Shown here: positions 11,206-21,006 of the stretch, in pieces
How positions within the stretch are numbered: the stretch's first letter is position 1
Layout of the letters: each line of letters begins with the position of its first letter
Source: Eukaryota sp. TZLM1-RC
Taxonomy: Eukaryota > Metamonada: BaSk clade
Direction: 5' to 3'
DNA: 64,000 nt
NCBI GenBank assembly: GCA_040285825.1
Contig: JAUPSS010000002.1
Location: forward strand, 620,001-684,000
Translations under genes and position numbers: made by a program
The notes under the pieces: generated by a model
The model's database searches: none
What the model was told of the DNA's origin: nothing
The model's input: only the letters and a program-made list of their open reading frames with translations

Positions 11206-11759
11206 AAGTGATGATGAATTCATGTTTGTAACTCTTTCAGTAGTCTCATACCCAAGAAGAATATTATCATCCATTTAATTGCCTGGGCAGAGTACTCCTA
11301 TTTCTTCGAACATACCCTTGGCTGCAGGCAGCTTTTCAGCACCTACAATTTCAAGAGATCCAAGAGAATTTTTATTTTTCAAACACCCAAAATAAGGCCA
11401 TTTCTCTGATAAATCAAGCCTTGAGTCCAACAAAATACCCAAAGATCAGTCGAATATCTGCCAAAGTGTTGTGGAACAAATTTATTGTGCAATTCAATAA
11501 CACAATAAGACGGTCAACTGCTATGCCAGAAACCGGTAGGAAGTTTTCTGTTGTTTTTTCTGCTAGGAAGTTCCTAGAGGTAATCGACAAGAAAACTAAC
11601 GATCAATTAATTAATACCTAGGGATTTAGTTCGATGAAGTTCCACATGTAGTAGGGACGTTAGCAAGTTAAAAGATTGCAATGTATGTTTATATACGAAT
11701 CTTTATGCAAAAATTTAAAGAAGTTGAAAACCAGGAGTTATCAACTGTGAAAATATAAT

Positions 11760-12883
11760 TTGGTAACAAACCTTCGTTTAGAAGACCAATCCAGTCAAGA
11801 GGTTCCTCAAGAGGCCTCTAAGAATCTAGGGGCAGTGCTCAACACAAAAACCAGCCCAAATAAACATCTTCTGGGCAATGGTGTAGTATCTGTAATACAG
11901 ATAGATAAGATGAAAAAATATTTCTCAGTTTTAGGTAGACCTTGTAGCAAGAAACGAAGAGAAGGCCCAGAGGACAAATGTAAACATATTGGTAGTAATA
12001 AATCAGATGATTGTACAGCTTTAAATAACAATTTTACATATAATTCCATCAGTTTCATCTATAAAGTGAGCAAAACTGATTCGAATTGCCAACACCTAAA
12101 TCCATTGAAAAAATTTACAGCGTCGTACTTTATCCACAGCGTTAAACTATCCAGGGTGACAGGAGACAAAACATGTGCTAACGGGAAACTTCGGTTGCAC
12201 TGCTCAATTAACAACGTTGAAGTACAAGGCAAAATTGACAATAAAGTTGCATTTTCAGCATTATCAATGAGTTTAGCCTTCAAATATAGTATGACGGTAA
12301 ATGACAATAAAACCGTCGAATACCTGTCGACAAATGGTATCCGCTCCACAACTGTATAATGTACAAATGGTGTTCTTGCTTTAAATGTGGGTAACTCGGT
12401 TATTCAAGTGTTTTTAAGAATCGAACTCCAGTCACCCCTAATACCAATAATTTTTTGATCGGAAGAGACGTAATACAAAACTGGGGGCTACGCACGGAAT
12501 ACAATTTCAACATTAATTCGGATCGCGAACATTGCACCATCTCGAATGCTCAATGTGAGTTTGAAGGTAGAATTTGTCAACCAATTAGATTCATAGAACA
12601 ATTGAGTGATAAATCAGACTTATGTAATGATTTGGGACACTCCACATTCAGACCTAATTTATACGAGTTGTGCTGTAGAACATGCCTGGTTGACATTAAG
12701 GATGAGGAACGCCTGGTCGTATCAGTCGAAAAATACAGAGACGTGTTTAGTGTGATACCTCAGCCGGATGGAATTGATTGTCAGCGGATGACCATTTCAT
12801 TTTTTGACGAAAGCAGTGTCATCAAAAGGAAACCTCGAAGATTAAATCCAGAACAACAATGGGTCGAGGAAATTTCTAACTAA
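11760..12883 (+). pseudogene. LTR element pol fragment: protease-like region and start of RT
   Basis: Two frames, 11760-12359 and 12455-12883, separated by a frame break. The second begins with LIGRDVIQNWG, which matches the end of retroelement aspartic proteases (I/L-L-G-R-D). Downstream, DVFSVIPQPDGIDCQRMTI and KRKPRRLNPEQQWVEEIS match the linker into a Ty3/gypsy-type RT. In the first frame the place where the catalytic D-T/S-G should lie reads KIDNKVAF, so the protease looks dead. The RT catalytic domain is absent. Confidence 0.7.
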
Positions 12884-13121
12884 TTGATTCGAAATGGATT
12901 ATAAAGTTCCTGATTGCACCGCAGTTTGGTATGGCGGCGAGACATGGCCTGTTCCAGTTGCTGATGTCATAACCACTGAGGCATACCAATCAGATTTGCG
13001 TACCCTTGGTCCTCACACTACCAGGAAACAAAAAATGAATTCCAAGTCCAAATTTAAGACTTATTCCCCTTCAGTTTATTCTCATAGTTTTCGTACGAGA
13101 TCTAAGAGAGAAAAATGGAAG

Positions 13122-13249
13122 TGTTGTATTGTTGACAATTAGTCTAGTATGTAATAAACTTCACTAGTGATGGCCTTTATAAGGCTCAGTGAGTTTAGAT
13201 AGATATTCTTTATCTTTACTGTTGTTATTTGTCTAACCTTTCAGCATCA
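13122..13249 (+). repeat. 3' LTR
   Basis: 128 bp, about 80-85% identical by eye to the 5' LTR. The divergence suggests an old insertion. Confidence 0.85.
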
Positions 13250-13253
13250 GAAT

Positions 13254-14089
13254 CATGTAACCACTTAGGTTACCTTGTAACCAATCCACAGTTCTGCAAT
13301 TTGCTAACTTGGACAGCTGCATACAATGTGGCAAAACCTTTATGGCCCAAATTGACATCATGAGCACACAGCAGACAATAGTTTAGATCCATCAGGCATT
13401 TTGGACAAATTTTCCATCAATAAAGGTTATCAGCAGCAGATATTACATCCAAGAAAGAATTAATTGCAATATAATTAATTGAAGGAGGTAGATCAATCAA
13501 TAAGCACAGCCAATTATGATCAGTGTTTATGTTTTAAAAGTTCAATTTGATATTATTAATTGATAATTGTATATTCCATGAATGTATCGATTCCTTTTTG
13601 ATTTTAATATGGTATTGCTCAATCTTGAGTCAAAATATATATAGCTTTGTGTATAATGGCAATTCAATGTTTTGCAACTCACAATTGAACAGTCCTACTG
13701 TTCTTTTTGAAATATCTATTGAGCGAGAAATTTGAATATGAAGGCAAGAGTTTTCCATTAATTTCCCAATTTTGCTTCATTTTGTAGAGATTAATAAGTA
13801 ATAGACATTAACTGAAATCAAATTCACGTTAAGTTGATTTTGATTGTTATTCCAGACGAAAACAGCTCATTTGCCAATTGTGATAACTGTTTCGTCATTT
13901 TAGTATGTGGTTGCTTTCATTTTGTTAAACTATTGAAATTGAATGACACAGGCTTTACGCCAAAAACTCAACAATTTTATTGAGGTAAACTATGTATCTG
14001 TTGCAATGGAGAAAAATGAAGAAAATCTTCACCTTGTCACCAATCAATCATGAAAAAAACAAATAAAATTTATATAAACAACTCAAAAT
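13254..14089. other. Non-coding spacer
   Basis: AT-rich, with short frames only. It probably includes the 3' region of the adjacent pepD gene. Confidence 0.5.
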
Positions 14090-15565
14090 CTACAACAAAC
14101 TCAAAGCTTTTACTAAGAGATCCATAGTTCTTCCTACACTGGGAATATCACACTCTTCATTGACAGAGTGGGGGAATCTAATGGTAGGGCCGATACTGAC
14201 TGCCATTATGTCCCTTTCTGGTTGAAGAGCCATCAAGATTGAGCATTCAAGACCAGCATGAATTGAATAAATCTTGGGAACAAACCCAAACATTGAATCA
14301 TGCACCCTAGACAATGTTTGTACAATCAAACTTGAGGGCTGTGGATTCCATCCACTGAATCTATTGCCCCTTACATCAGCCTTAGCCCCGGCCAATCTAG
14401 CCAGACTCTCTACTTGAAGTTCAAATGCATCCATCTCACTATCAACGGATGACCTGGCAAAGAGTTCAATAACAAATTGATTGTCAACAATGTTGGCCAA
14501 TGCAAGATTGTTTGAAGTTAAAACAGCACCAGGGATTTCAGGGTTGAGCTTGATAACACCATGAGGAATGGAGTTGAGGAGGTCAATCATTTTTAACGAA
14601 TCATTATCATCAATGACTGTTATTTCTTGGGAGATATTAGTTTCAGAAACAATCAACTGCATATCAGGGTCAATCACAGTAAATTCCTGCTTGATATCAG
14701 CAAAACAATCAGTAAATGCCCTCTTCCATGATTCCGTCTCTTCTACTACCAACTCAACTGTTGCTTGGGCAGGAATAACGTTTCTAGCTCTTCCAGCAGC
14801 AAATTTTGAAATTCTGAATGATTTCTTGGTAGCACTATGGGCAAAAGAAGTAAGGCGAGCCATCAGTTTGATAGCATTGGCCCTTTGCTCATCAATATTG
14901 ACTCCAGAATGGCCAGACTTAAGGTTCTTGAGAACAATTTCAAGTTTCTTCATGTTGGAGACTTGCTTAAAAGACAAAGGAAGGGTGACGACACTTTCAC
15001 TACCCCCGGACGAGCCAATACAAAGGGCATGTTCCTCTTCTGAATCAAGGTTGATAATAATGGAACTTTTGAAGGGAACGCTACATCTCTCTGCACCACT
15101 CATATCAGTTTCTTCATCAACAGTGAGTAGGACTTCGAGAGGAGGATGTTCCAGGTCATTAGATTCCAAAATAGCAATAGCCATAGCTACACCCATACCA
15201 TTATCTGCACCCAGTGAGGTTCCTTGGGCCTTGAGGAGATCGCCCTGGATCGAGGTCTGAATTGGGTCCTTAGAGAAATCAATAGGAGTATTTTCATCAT
15301 TAACTGCAACCATATCAACATGTGCTTGAAGCATAGTGACTGGAGATTCCTCATGACCTGCTGTTGCAGGTTTAGTGATCAAAACATTGCCTACATCATC
15401 GCGGAAGGTTTTGATGTTGGAGCTGAAGGATTTAACCAAATTCTCGATCTTGTCGTTCAAATGAACGCAGTTCCCAGATTCATGAGGGATAGCGCAGATC
15501 CACTGAAAGTGGTGGAAGACACGTTCTTGAAGAGAGTTTTGAGCAAACGAGGTGAGGGATGTCAT
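14090..15565 (-). CDS. pepD: Aminoacyl-histidine dipeptidase (peptidase M20, PepD type)
   Basis: A 491-residue cytosolic zinc dipeptidase that cleaves Xaa-His dipeptides such as carnosine-like substrates. Metal and catalytic motifs are all present: QAHVDMV (His82, Asp84), GADNGMG (Asp121), TVDEETDMSGA (Glu151, Glu152), NLDSEEE (Asp174) and a late IHAGLEC His near residue 435. SGHSGVNIDEQRANAIKLM is the typical lid-domain signature. Length is normal for the bacterial family (about 480-490). There are no introns and no signal peptide. The family is mainly bacterial, with scattered copies in anaerobic protists, so old lateral transfer is likely. The ATG at 15565 opens directly on a typical N-terminus. 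Confidence 0.93.
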   Translation of the reverse strand: MTSLTSFAQNSLQERVFHHFQWICAIPHESGNCVHLNDKIENLVKSFSSNIKTFRDDVGNVLITKPATAGHEESPVTMLQAHVDMVAVNDENTPIDFSKDPIQTSIQGDLLKAQGTSLGADNGMGVAMAIAILESNDLEHPPLEVLLTVDEETDMSGAERCSVPFKSSIIINLDSEEEHALCIGSSGGSESVVTLPLSFKQVSNMKKLEIVLKNLKSGHSGVNIDEQRANAIKLMARLTSFAHSATKKSFRISKFAAGRARNVIPAQATVELVVEETESWKRAFTDCFADIKQEFTVIDPDMQLIVSETNISQEITVIDDNDSLKMIDLLNSIPHGVIKLNPEIPGAVLTSNNLALANIVDNQFVIELFARSSVDSEMDAFELQVESLARLAGAKADVRGNRFSGWNPQPSSLIVQTLSRVHDSMFGFVPKIYSIHAGLECSILMALQPERDIMAVSIGPTIRFPHSVNEECDIPSVGRTMDLLVKALSLL

Positions 15566-15869
15566 TCTGAGTGATATTGTTTATAACAGTGGAAGAAGTG
15601 TCCTTTTTACACTGATGAAGAGTGACTGAGTTTTTGGGCACTGTGATTTGCAACTCAAGTGCTTATTTTCAGTTTCGCAACATCCACTCACCAGTATCTC
15701 AAGTTGCAAATCATCAGTAAAAGAGTTAGTAACACACTACTGTGTAGTTTCTTCGACGAGTACTACAAAGTCAACATCGAAGGTCTTATCATTGTGGATA
15801 CACCGTCATCTTTCAATGGCTCATTCCGATCAGGATAGATCAGGGCAATGCGTATTCTAAAGTTGTCTC

Positions 15870-16262
15870 TCAAAAATAATCATCATCATTGTTAAATAGA
15901 CGTCTTTGTACACAAACACGGCGGGCAACCGCGGAGTTCTGGCCATAACTCTGCACACTTTCGAAAACAAACACCATCTCCAAACTCACTCCGAAAGCAC
16001 ATGAGCGAGGTTGTCCCGGATCAACTCCATCAACAGGATAAATTGGATTGTGCTCAAAGGGAGGTGTTTTTGCGGACCCTCAAGGTCTCTTTTTCTTTGC
16101 AACACCCTTCAGTTTAACATTTTCAGTAATCTTACTGGCAGACGAAACATTGCTCATCTCTGCTTTAGTTCTCCTAGTCCTTGGTGTCCTTTCTTTAAAT
16201 TCAGAAAAGGTAACAAAAATCCCGTTAAAATCATTTCTAATTGTTATCTTTCTGAACTTCAT
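15870..16262 (-). pseudogene. Hypothetical small gene with an in-frame TGA
   Basis: From an ATG at 16262, a basic N-terminal half (60 residues, many Lys/Arg/Thr, RTPRTRRTKAEM, KGVAKKKRP) runs to TGA at 16082-16080. The same frame then stays open for another 69 codons and ends in an acidic tail NNDDDYF. The two halves read like one protein. Either it is broken by one stop, or a short intron of about 27 nt removes the stop, though no good donor matching the other introns is seen. I do not recognise the family. Confidence 0.35.
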
Positions 16263-17099
16263 TTTCTCATCAACATTATTGATACCAACGAATGAATGAG
16301 GAAAAGTTTTAAATACCCTATTCAGACTGATCAGTGCAATAAATAAAAGTTTATTTCGGCAACAAACACATTTTAAAACTAAACAACAAACCTTAACTAA
16401 AGCTTTTACCTATTCAAACCCCATCAATTGAATGACGGGAAATTTTCGCTATTCATCTGAATAGCAACTCTCTTGTTATAAAACTTTGTAATGTTATTCA
16501 ATTTGGAGTTATAAAACGAAAAAGAGCTTTTAACAACGAAAATACAATTCTGTTCTTCCAAACCAAAAAATCGAATGTACGACCACTTTCCTTGAGAAGT
16601 TTTTCCTACATCATCTAGATTTAGATGTTAAATTGAATTGAGACTAGAATTGAGACCTTCAGTTCCAAGGATACCAAAAATAGAAATAACAATTGGGACA
16701 ATTTGATGTTTCTGCCTCTTGTTTTAAATATGAAATTGATCATGATGGAAAATCATATTTTGTATTGTTTCGCTTTAAAAAGCTGAAGGAATTAAATATT
16801 GGATATCAGTATGAATCACAACAGAACTATGGAACGGTTTTCCCACAGCAGATGTTTCACCTTTAAGAAAGGGCAACATGCATGTTTTCGATAGTACATG
16901 TGGAGTTTGAAGAAATAAATTTTTAGTGTTTAAAAATTCTTTTTGGACATTAATAAACTAGTTTGTTTTGATAAATAGTTGAGCTATAAATTGTCAAAAC
17001 AAGTTTATCCAATCTGCAAATCTTTCAGAAAACTCAAATATGACATTTCTATTTTTATAGCTTTTAATTTATCAAATACCGAATAAAAAATCATCAAAT
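16263..17099. other. Spacer, no gene supported
   Basis: AT-rich. A weak LINE-like trace on the minus strand near 16440-16560 is too decayed to annotate. Confidence 0.4.
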
Positions 17100-17900
17100 A
17101 CACAACTAAAGCTCCACATCCTCTGAACCTACCTCTCCTAAACCGAAACAGTTAACTAATGAAAGATTCAGAAAATTTACTGAAAGACGAAAGTGAATCA
17201 GAAATTAATTTCACCATTCCCTGAAAAAAAGAAAATACAATCCTGTTTTGCCAGTAAACACGATTGAAAATTTTTCCACTCCTTTCCTTTACAACTAGAT
17301 TGAAATCCTCAAGGAAAGCCAAAGCAGCCTTACCTGAATATCCAAGCAAGGAAACAAAGAAACACAAATTATATTGGGCATGAGAATTTTCATTGAAAAA
17401 AGAAATAGGTTTCGCGTATTGAGCAATTCTGTTATTTTCTGTCAGCAGAAAGAGAATTCTGAGTTGATGAAATGTTCGTTAAAAGAATTACAAGGGTCAA
17501 TGGACATGGTATCTAAAATGGTAAAGCTTCAATTCAAGCCGGGAACAACCAAAACACCTCTTGTCAGACCCATAGAAGGTATATTGTAGCATTTCTGCAA
17601 CCACTGATAGAAGCACACGAAGTGACTGTTGACTTTACTGCAAACTAAACCACCATTGTGTGGAATACGATGAACATGATTAGCAATAAATCAATTTTGC
17701 TTCCTAACAATTGTGACAAAAATCTTGCACATAATTAATCTTCTGGAAACGAAGACTACAGAGAAAAAAAACAGAACCAAAAAAAGAGGACCAGTAGATC
17801 GAAATATATGATTAAAGCTTAAATTAAAACAATGTCTTATCATATTCAATTTAACGTGCTTCTGTACATCCAGTTTCATCATTATTTTCTAAAAACAAAC
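17100..17900 (-). mobile_element. LINE family D remnant
   Basis: Degenerate minus-strand LINE. 17367-17152 encodes the C-terminal endonuclease segment (LLGYSGKAALAFLEDF, then ERSGKIFNRVYWQNRIVFS). 17882-17700 keeps an RT-downstream stretch (KLDVQKHVKLNMIRHCFN) similar to family A. Several stops and deletions. Most like the copy at 62.7-64 kb. Confidence 0.7.
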
Positions 17901-18502
17901 CAAATGACTCATAGTATTAGATGAATTCATATTGGCTTTGAATTCAATTCCTTCAAATGTCGCTAAATTTGAAGAATTTGAAAGTGAAACATATTTGTGT
18001 TAGTCTAAAGCCAATTTCTGGGTCAGTTCAATGAAGGTTAATATTTTTATTGAATCTTTCACACTTATTTACCTTTGTTAATAACGTAGTAGATCCCAAA
18101 AGGTTGGAACATTGTGTAGAAAGCCAAATTTTCGTCCTAGCACTGAGAAAAGTATAAAATGAAGAATGTTCCATTTTCAGAAGCAATCAATGATATAAAA
18201 GCCCCAGTAGAACGTATCAAAAAATAATCACTTGCACTGGTGGGTTTTCCAGAAATTGGTGCTAATGTATTTTAATATTAAATTTGAAAACAAATTATAA
18301 TGGTTTGAATTATATTATATGAATAAAAACTTGAATAATGCTTGGTAAGTTGCACTATCAACCAATTAATTATCAAAAAATGTTCCATCAATCAAAATCT
18401 ATTGATGCATAATGAACTTCAGGATAGAGAGACATTTGGCCTGCAATCACATCGCATCAATAATGAAACAGACACCAAATAAACATATTAAATAACAATA
18501 AA
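17901..18502. other. Spacer, no gene supported
   Basis: AT-rich, probably the rest of the decayed LINE to the left. Confidence 0.4.
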
Positions 18503-19060
18503 CTAATCGATTCGAACCCTTTTCCTTGACACTACAGATTCAGCTGGAACACTAAAAGGAAGATCTCCGTATGAAGATCTTCGAGATAAACTGATTGGAG
18601 TAGAGGAGTTATCATGAGAGAGCAGGATATCATTACTAAAACGAACAGGGCACTTGGACTTTGTGTGTCCAAAATGACTACAAACAGAGCACCTATAGGC
18701 TCCACGCTTGTTGATTGACGACGTATCTAATGAACACATTTTGCGGTGCAAACAAGCAACTGTATTTAAGAGCTCTGGAACGTGTTTGGGAACGATAATG
18801 TAATCCCTGAGTCCAGATTTCTTGAATACATGAACAGGAAGAAGTTGAGTTAATTTCTCAATGGCTTCAGCTTCTGGGAGTGGAGATGGTATGGATAGAA
18901 TACGTCTAGCATCCGAAAGAGTAACCACATTACCTTGGTGGATTTGGGTGGCAATACGAAAGAGTTTGATGCTGTGATCATCAGAGTTCTGTTTAAGATC
19001 ATTTACCAACTCTTCAATTGATGTATAAGAACAGATTTTTTGAGTACAATCATAACTCAT
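18503..19060 (-). CDS. Zinc-knuckle protein, paralogue 1
   Basis: A 185-residue protein with ATG at 19060. Residues 15-120 form a helical domain containing GNVVTLSDARRILSIP and a later YIIVPKHVPELLNTV. Then comes a single zinc knuckle, YRCSVCSHFGHTKSKCP, spacing C-X2-C-X4-H-X4-C, and a Ser-rich basic tail ending RKRVRID. It is a clear paralogue of the gene at 22762-23322: same order, same length, matching GxVxTLSxxRxLL and GHTKxKCPxR. The knuckle suggests single-stranded nucleic acid binding. The helical domain is not one I recognise. It lies next to a Fanzor relic, but nothing shows that they are functionally linked. Confidence 0.7.
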   Translation of the reverse strand: MSYDCTQKICSYTSIEELVNDLKQNSDDHSIKLFRIATQIHQGNVVTLSDARRILSIPSPLPEAEAIEKLTQLLPVHVFKKSGLRDYIIVPKHVPELLNTVACLHRKMCSLDTSSINKRGAYRCSVCSHFGHTKSKCPVRFSNDILLSHDNSSTPISLSRRSSYGDLPFSVPAESVVSRKRVRID

Positions 19061-19139
19061 TCTTACAGATGATGTCTAAAACAATGAAATAAGTGTCCTT
19101 TTTAAACCAATGTAGAGGGACTTGGTTTTTGAGAAGAGG

Positions 19140-20108
19140 AAGATTTTCTCGAAAACTTTTTCTTTGAACCTTCATCAACGTTGGCTTTCTGTAGGTATAC
19201 CGGTCTATCTCCACCTTTTACATGTACTTCCATCACTGCCAACATATTTAGCCAAGCATTTCGGTCTCTATTCTACAAACTTTCACATGATTTACACATG
19301 GTAAGCCCATGACGAATAGACATCTCATGCCTCTTCTATGGCCTTGAGTTTCTGCACCATTAGAGTGTTTCAACTGTTTTCTCCGCTTTCTTACATTTGC
19401 AATAACAACTGGTTCGAAACTCATCAATCAAAAGACCTTATAACCAGCCTTTTTAAACAAAATTCTCAAACCTTTTCCTTTCGTAGGTTCTTTGAATTTC
19501 ATATGTTTTCGTTGTTCCCAGTCTCCGATTGCAATAACTACTTGGCTGGCATCACCAATTACTTATTTGAATCTCTGAATCATTTTTGCCTCAGATCTTG
19601 TGTGATTAATCTCAGCCCACAATCGTAGTTTCCTGAATATTTTTTAATGATAGACAATACTATTCACATATTTCTTTTGTTTAATATACTCCATTAATCT
19701 ATCAAACCTGCAACTTTTGGAATTGAATTGGGATACAGTTGCTTCTTATTCTGCTACAGATTTAGTTTTTTGATTATTGTTACTCAAATCTAATGAGTTA
19801 TCAATTTCTTGGGGAATATTGATTTCTTGAGGTACTTTTCCTCTTAATAAACTAATTGTTCTTTCAGTCATTTGATTAATTATACTGCTGTTTAAATCCA
19901 TCATTTGTTGTTGCTCATCAGATGGTTCATAATTGGATAGATCAATCACTCTACCAGTAGAGTTACTTATTGTGATAAGAGTGTGATTCCCTCTCTCATG
20001 AGCGAAAGAGGAAGATTGATAGTCTTTAAAGGAAGGTGGAAAAATTTGTTGAAAAACATGCAATTGCAGTTGGAGTTGTTCATTGAACCTTCTCAACAAC
20101 ATCAACAT
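19140..20108 (-). pseudogene. Fanzor (eukaryotic TnpB-like nuclease), broken copy, subfamily F2
   Basis: Minus-strand relic of an RNA-guided nuclease of the Fanzor family. In order: an N-terminal frame (20108-19746), FRKLRLWAEINHTRSEAK (near 19625), IAIGDWEQRKHMKFKEPTKG (near 19525), GLRILFKKAGYKVF, then after a 1-nt frameshift near 19432 LIDEFRTSCYCKC, and near 19300 SIRHGLTMCKSCESL, one stop, NRDRNAWLNMLAVM. This order (GDW..KH, PTKGKGLR, DEFRTS, two-CxxC zinc ribbon, RD.NA RuvC-III) matches Fanzor C-termini closely. At least four stops or frameshifts show it is dead. RuvC-I is not recognisable upstream. A TA-flanked TIR element lies just beyond its 5' end. Confidence 0.85.
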
Positions 20109-20292
20109 GCTTTTTGCATACTTTCAACATAAACACAACAAGGATCTTTAATTGTTCCACGCGAGTAATAATTGTCACATAGCCAATTGTCTTTAGGTTA
20201 TTCAATGTAGATCTAAATCATGGTTTTTAATAGAATTACCTCTTTTAGTGTCAAATGTACAGAAAGTTGCCTCAATGGATTTTCTGCAACTA

Positions 20293-20879
20293 CACTGCTG
20301 GCAGTAATTAGTCTCACTGAGACTAATTATGTCTATGGCATCACTCAAAATCATCAAGTGAGACTAATTATGTTCTCAATTAGTACCATAAATTTTCATG
20401 TTTTCAACCGTTTTTTCTTCAAGCTCAGAACAAAAATGTATTTATTCAATAAAGATAATACTAATTACCAATATTACTAATATTACTAATATTACTAATA
20501 CTAATACTAATACAAAGGTAATACTAATTCCAATTCTTCATTACATATACTTATGAATAACCGCTTTTCGGGGTCTCCTCTTCTCCAGGCATTTGCCCGC
20601 ATTACTCCTCTTGAATAAATTGAATAGATTGTTGAATAAGTGAGAGTACATGTTGGTTTAGTTTATAAAAGAGTATTGTTTTTCGAAACAGCACACTACA
20701 AGGAATATTTGCTGAGGATAAAATTAGTCTCACTGGGAAATTAGTATCACGACAAAATTAGTATCACGACAAAATTAGTATCACGACAAAATTAGTCTCA
20801 GTGAGACTAATTATGGTTTGTGTTAGGAAAAATTCGAGAACAAAATTAGTCTCAGTGAGACTAATTACTGCCAGCAGTG
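20293..20879. mobile_element. TA-flanked terminal-inverted-repeat element 1 (MITE-like, 587 bp)
   Basis: Begins CACTGCTGGCAGTAATTAG and ends with the exact inverse; TA lies outside each end (20291-20292 and 20880-20881). Inside each TIR are palindromic AATTAGTCTCACTGAGACTAATT units, and the right half has three tandem AAATTAGTATCACGAC units. TA duplication and CA-starting TIRs fit the Tc1/mariner-pogo group. No transposase is encoded. A second member lies at 33378-33994. Confidence 0.85.
20461..20515 (+). repeat. Simple repeat, ATTACTA-type
   Basis: Tandem ATTACTAAT and ACTAAT units inside TIR element 1. Confidence 0.8.
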
Positions 20880-21006
20880 TAGATAAATGCTGAAATCGCA
20901 TTCATTTCAATTGCACACTGAAGGCACTTATAATTTGATAATTAACCAATCAACAAACCAAAAAACACAGAAAAAAGTATTCTATATTAGTTTATTTTTC
21001 ACTGAA

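Larger units (their letters stand above)
10492..13249 (+). mobile_element. Compact LTR retrotransposon with gag-like and partial pol frames
   Basis: Two ~129-bp direct repeats (10492-10620 and 13122-13249) begin TGTTGTA and end in CA, as LTRs do. Both are flanked outside by GAAT (10488-10491 and 13250-13253), a 4-bp target-site duplication. The interior encodes a gag-like frame and a pol fragment with a protease-like end and the start of the Ty3/gypsy-type RT region. The RT core, RNase H and integrase are missing. At 2.76 kb it is a deletion derivative that could move only with enzymes supplied elsewhere. Whether the integrase relic at 60.9-62 kb is related is unknown. Confidence 0.85.

Noticed and set aside
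14568-15260. 230-codon ORF opposite pepD
   Set aside because: Antisense shadow of a clear M20 peptidase.
20710-20880. Evenly repeated AAATTAGTATCACGAC/AATTAGTCTCACTG units, resembling a CRISPR array
   Set aside because: Repeats are adjacent without unique spacers, inverted between ends, and lie within a TA-flanked TIR element; the genome is eukaryotic.
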